Assembly: GCA_030039615.1 (NCBI GenBank)
Contig: JASHVF010000342.1
Coordinates: 1-13,093, forward strand
Length of the DNA stretch: 13,093 bases
Direction: 5' to 3'
Source: Gammaproteobacteria bacterium
GTDB taxonomy: Bacteria > Pseudomonadota > Gammaproteobacteria > Steroidobacterales > Steroidobacteraceae
This document shows, piece after piece, positions 12,618 to 13,093 of the stretch. The notes under the pieces were generated by a model that worked only from the letters and a program-made list of their open reading frames with translations, did no database searches and was not told the DNA's origin. Within the stretch, counting starts at the first letter, position 1. Every line of letters starts with the position of its first letter. A program made the translations under genes and the position numbers.

Positions 12618-13093
12618 ATGAAGACACGCGCCGCGATCGCTTACGCCGCCGGCAAACCGCTCGAGATCGCAACGGTCGACCTCGACGGTCCGAAGGCGGG
12701 CGAGGTGCTGGTGGAGCTCAAGGCCACCGGCATCTGTCACACCGACGAGTTCACGCGCTCCGGGGGTGATCCCGAGGGGCTCTTCCCCGCGATCCTCGGG
12801 CATGAGGGCGCGGGCATCGTGGTCGACGTGGGAGCGGGGGTGACCTCGGTAAAGAAGGGCGATCACGTGATCCCGCTCTATACGCCCGAGTGCCGTCAGT
12901 GCAAGAGCTGCCTGTCGAGAAAGACCAATCTCTGCACCGCGATCCGCGCCACCCAGGGCAAGGGCGTGATGCCGGACGGCACCAGCCGCTTCTCGATCGG
13001 CAGCCAGATGGTGCACCACTACATGGGCTGCTCGACTTTCTCGAACTTCACGGTGCTGCCGGAGATCGCGGTGGCGAAGATCCGCGAGGATGC
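12618..13093 (+). CDS. adhC: S-(hydroxymethyl)glutathione dehydrogenase (class III alcohol dehydrogenase), 5' part only
   Basis: The first 158 residues are present and the gene runs off the window. Motifs are those of the zinc-dependent class III enzyme (AdhC/FrmA). Catalytic zinc ligands are Cys40 (GICHTDEF) and His62 (LGHEGAGIV). The four structural-zinc cysteines are 92, 95, 98 and 106 (ECRQCKSCLSRKTNLC), followed by the family segment ATQGKGVMPDGTSRF. It oxidises S-hydroxymethylglutathione to S-formylglutathione with NAD+, directly after the Gfa step. The third catalytic zinc ligand and the Rossmann domain lie beyond the edge. The ATG at 12618 has GGAGA 7 nt upstream and is 67 nt after gfa, with a hairpin in between. 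An S-formylglutathione hydrolase gene might follow outside the window. Confidence 0.95.
   Translation, partial: MKTRAAIAYAAGKPLEIATVDLDGPKAGEVLVELKATGICHTDEFTRSGGDPEGLFPAILGHEGAGIVVDVGAGVTSVKKGDHVIPLYTPECRQCKSCLSRKTNLCTAIRATQGKGVMPDGTSRFSIGSQMVHHYMGCSTFSNFTVLPEIAVAKIRED

Noticed and set aside
1..13093. Mobile elements, CRISPR arrays, tRNA or rRNA genes
   Set aside because: I saw no transposase or integrase motifs, no terminal inverted repeats, no spaced repeat array and no structural RNA signature in the window.

Overview
This is a GC-rich window with almost every gene on the + strand, from a Gram-negative bacterium. The evidence is two RND efflux genes, an outer-membrane barrel protein, Sec-exported periplasmic dehydrogenase components, glutathione chemistry and a sigma-54 promoter with a matching activator. 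A beta- or gammaproteobacterium that can oxidise methanol or a similar alcohol fits best, but the taxon is an inference.

Layout. (1) 3-3713: the 3' end of a membrane-fusion protein and a complete RND permease of the CusA/CzcA-like heavy-metal branch, the tail of an efflux operon. (2) 3714-3964: a regulatory gap with a textbook -24/-12 sigma-54 promoter (3879-3897), two helically phased upstream TGT-N12-ACA elements and a GC hairpin in the predicted leader. (3) 3965-5603: a porin-like protein and a small EthD-family protein, probably one sigma-54-driven unit. (4) 5604-5831: a second regulatory gap with a third TGT-N12-ACA element, an AT-rich perfect palindrome, a direct repeat and a strong ribosome binding site. 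(5) 5832-13093: a same-strand cluster of a lanthanide-type PQQ alcohol dehydrogenase (XoxF-like), a XoxJ/MxaJ-like binding protein fused to ankyrin repeats, a c-type cytochrome, an AcoR-type sigma-54 activator, S-(hydroxymethyl)glutathione synthase (Gfa) and the start of S-(hydroxymethyl)glutathione dehydrogenase (AdhC/FrmA, cut by the window end).

How the genes fit together. The quinoprotein would oxidise methanol (or another short alcohol) in the periplasm and pass electrons to the cytochrome, with the XoxJ-like protein as its accessory. Formaldehyde would be captured by glutathione (Gfa) and oxidised by AdhC to S-formylglutathione. The porin may admit substrate or metal. The AcoR-type activator inside the cluster is the obvious candidate to act on the sigma-54 promoter upstream of the porin, which would link the two halves of the locus.

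The most unusual points are the periplasmic XoxJ-ankyrin fusion, sigma-54/AcoR-type control at a xoxF locus (the characterised methanol dehydrogenase regulators I know of are two-component systems), and the unexplained porin-EthD partner unit.
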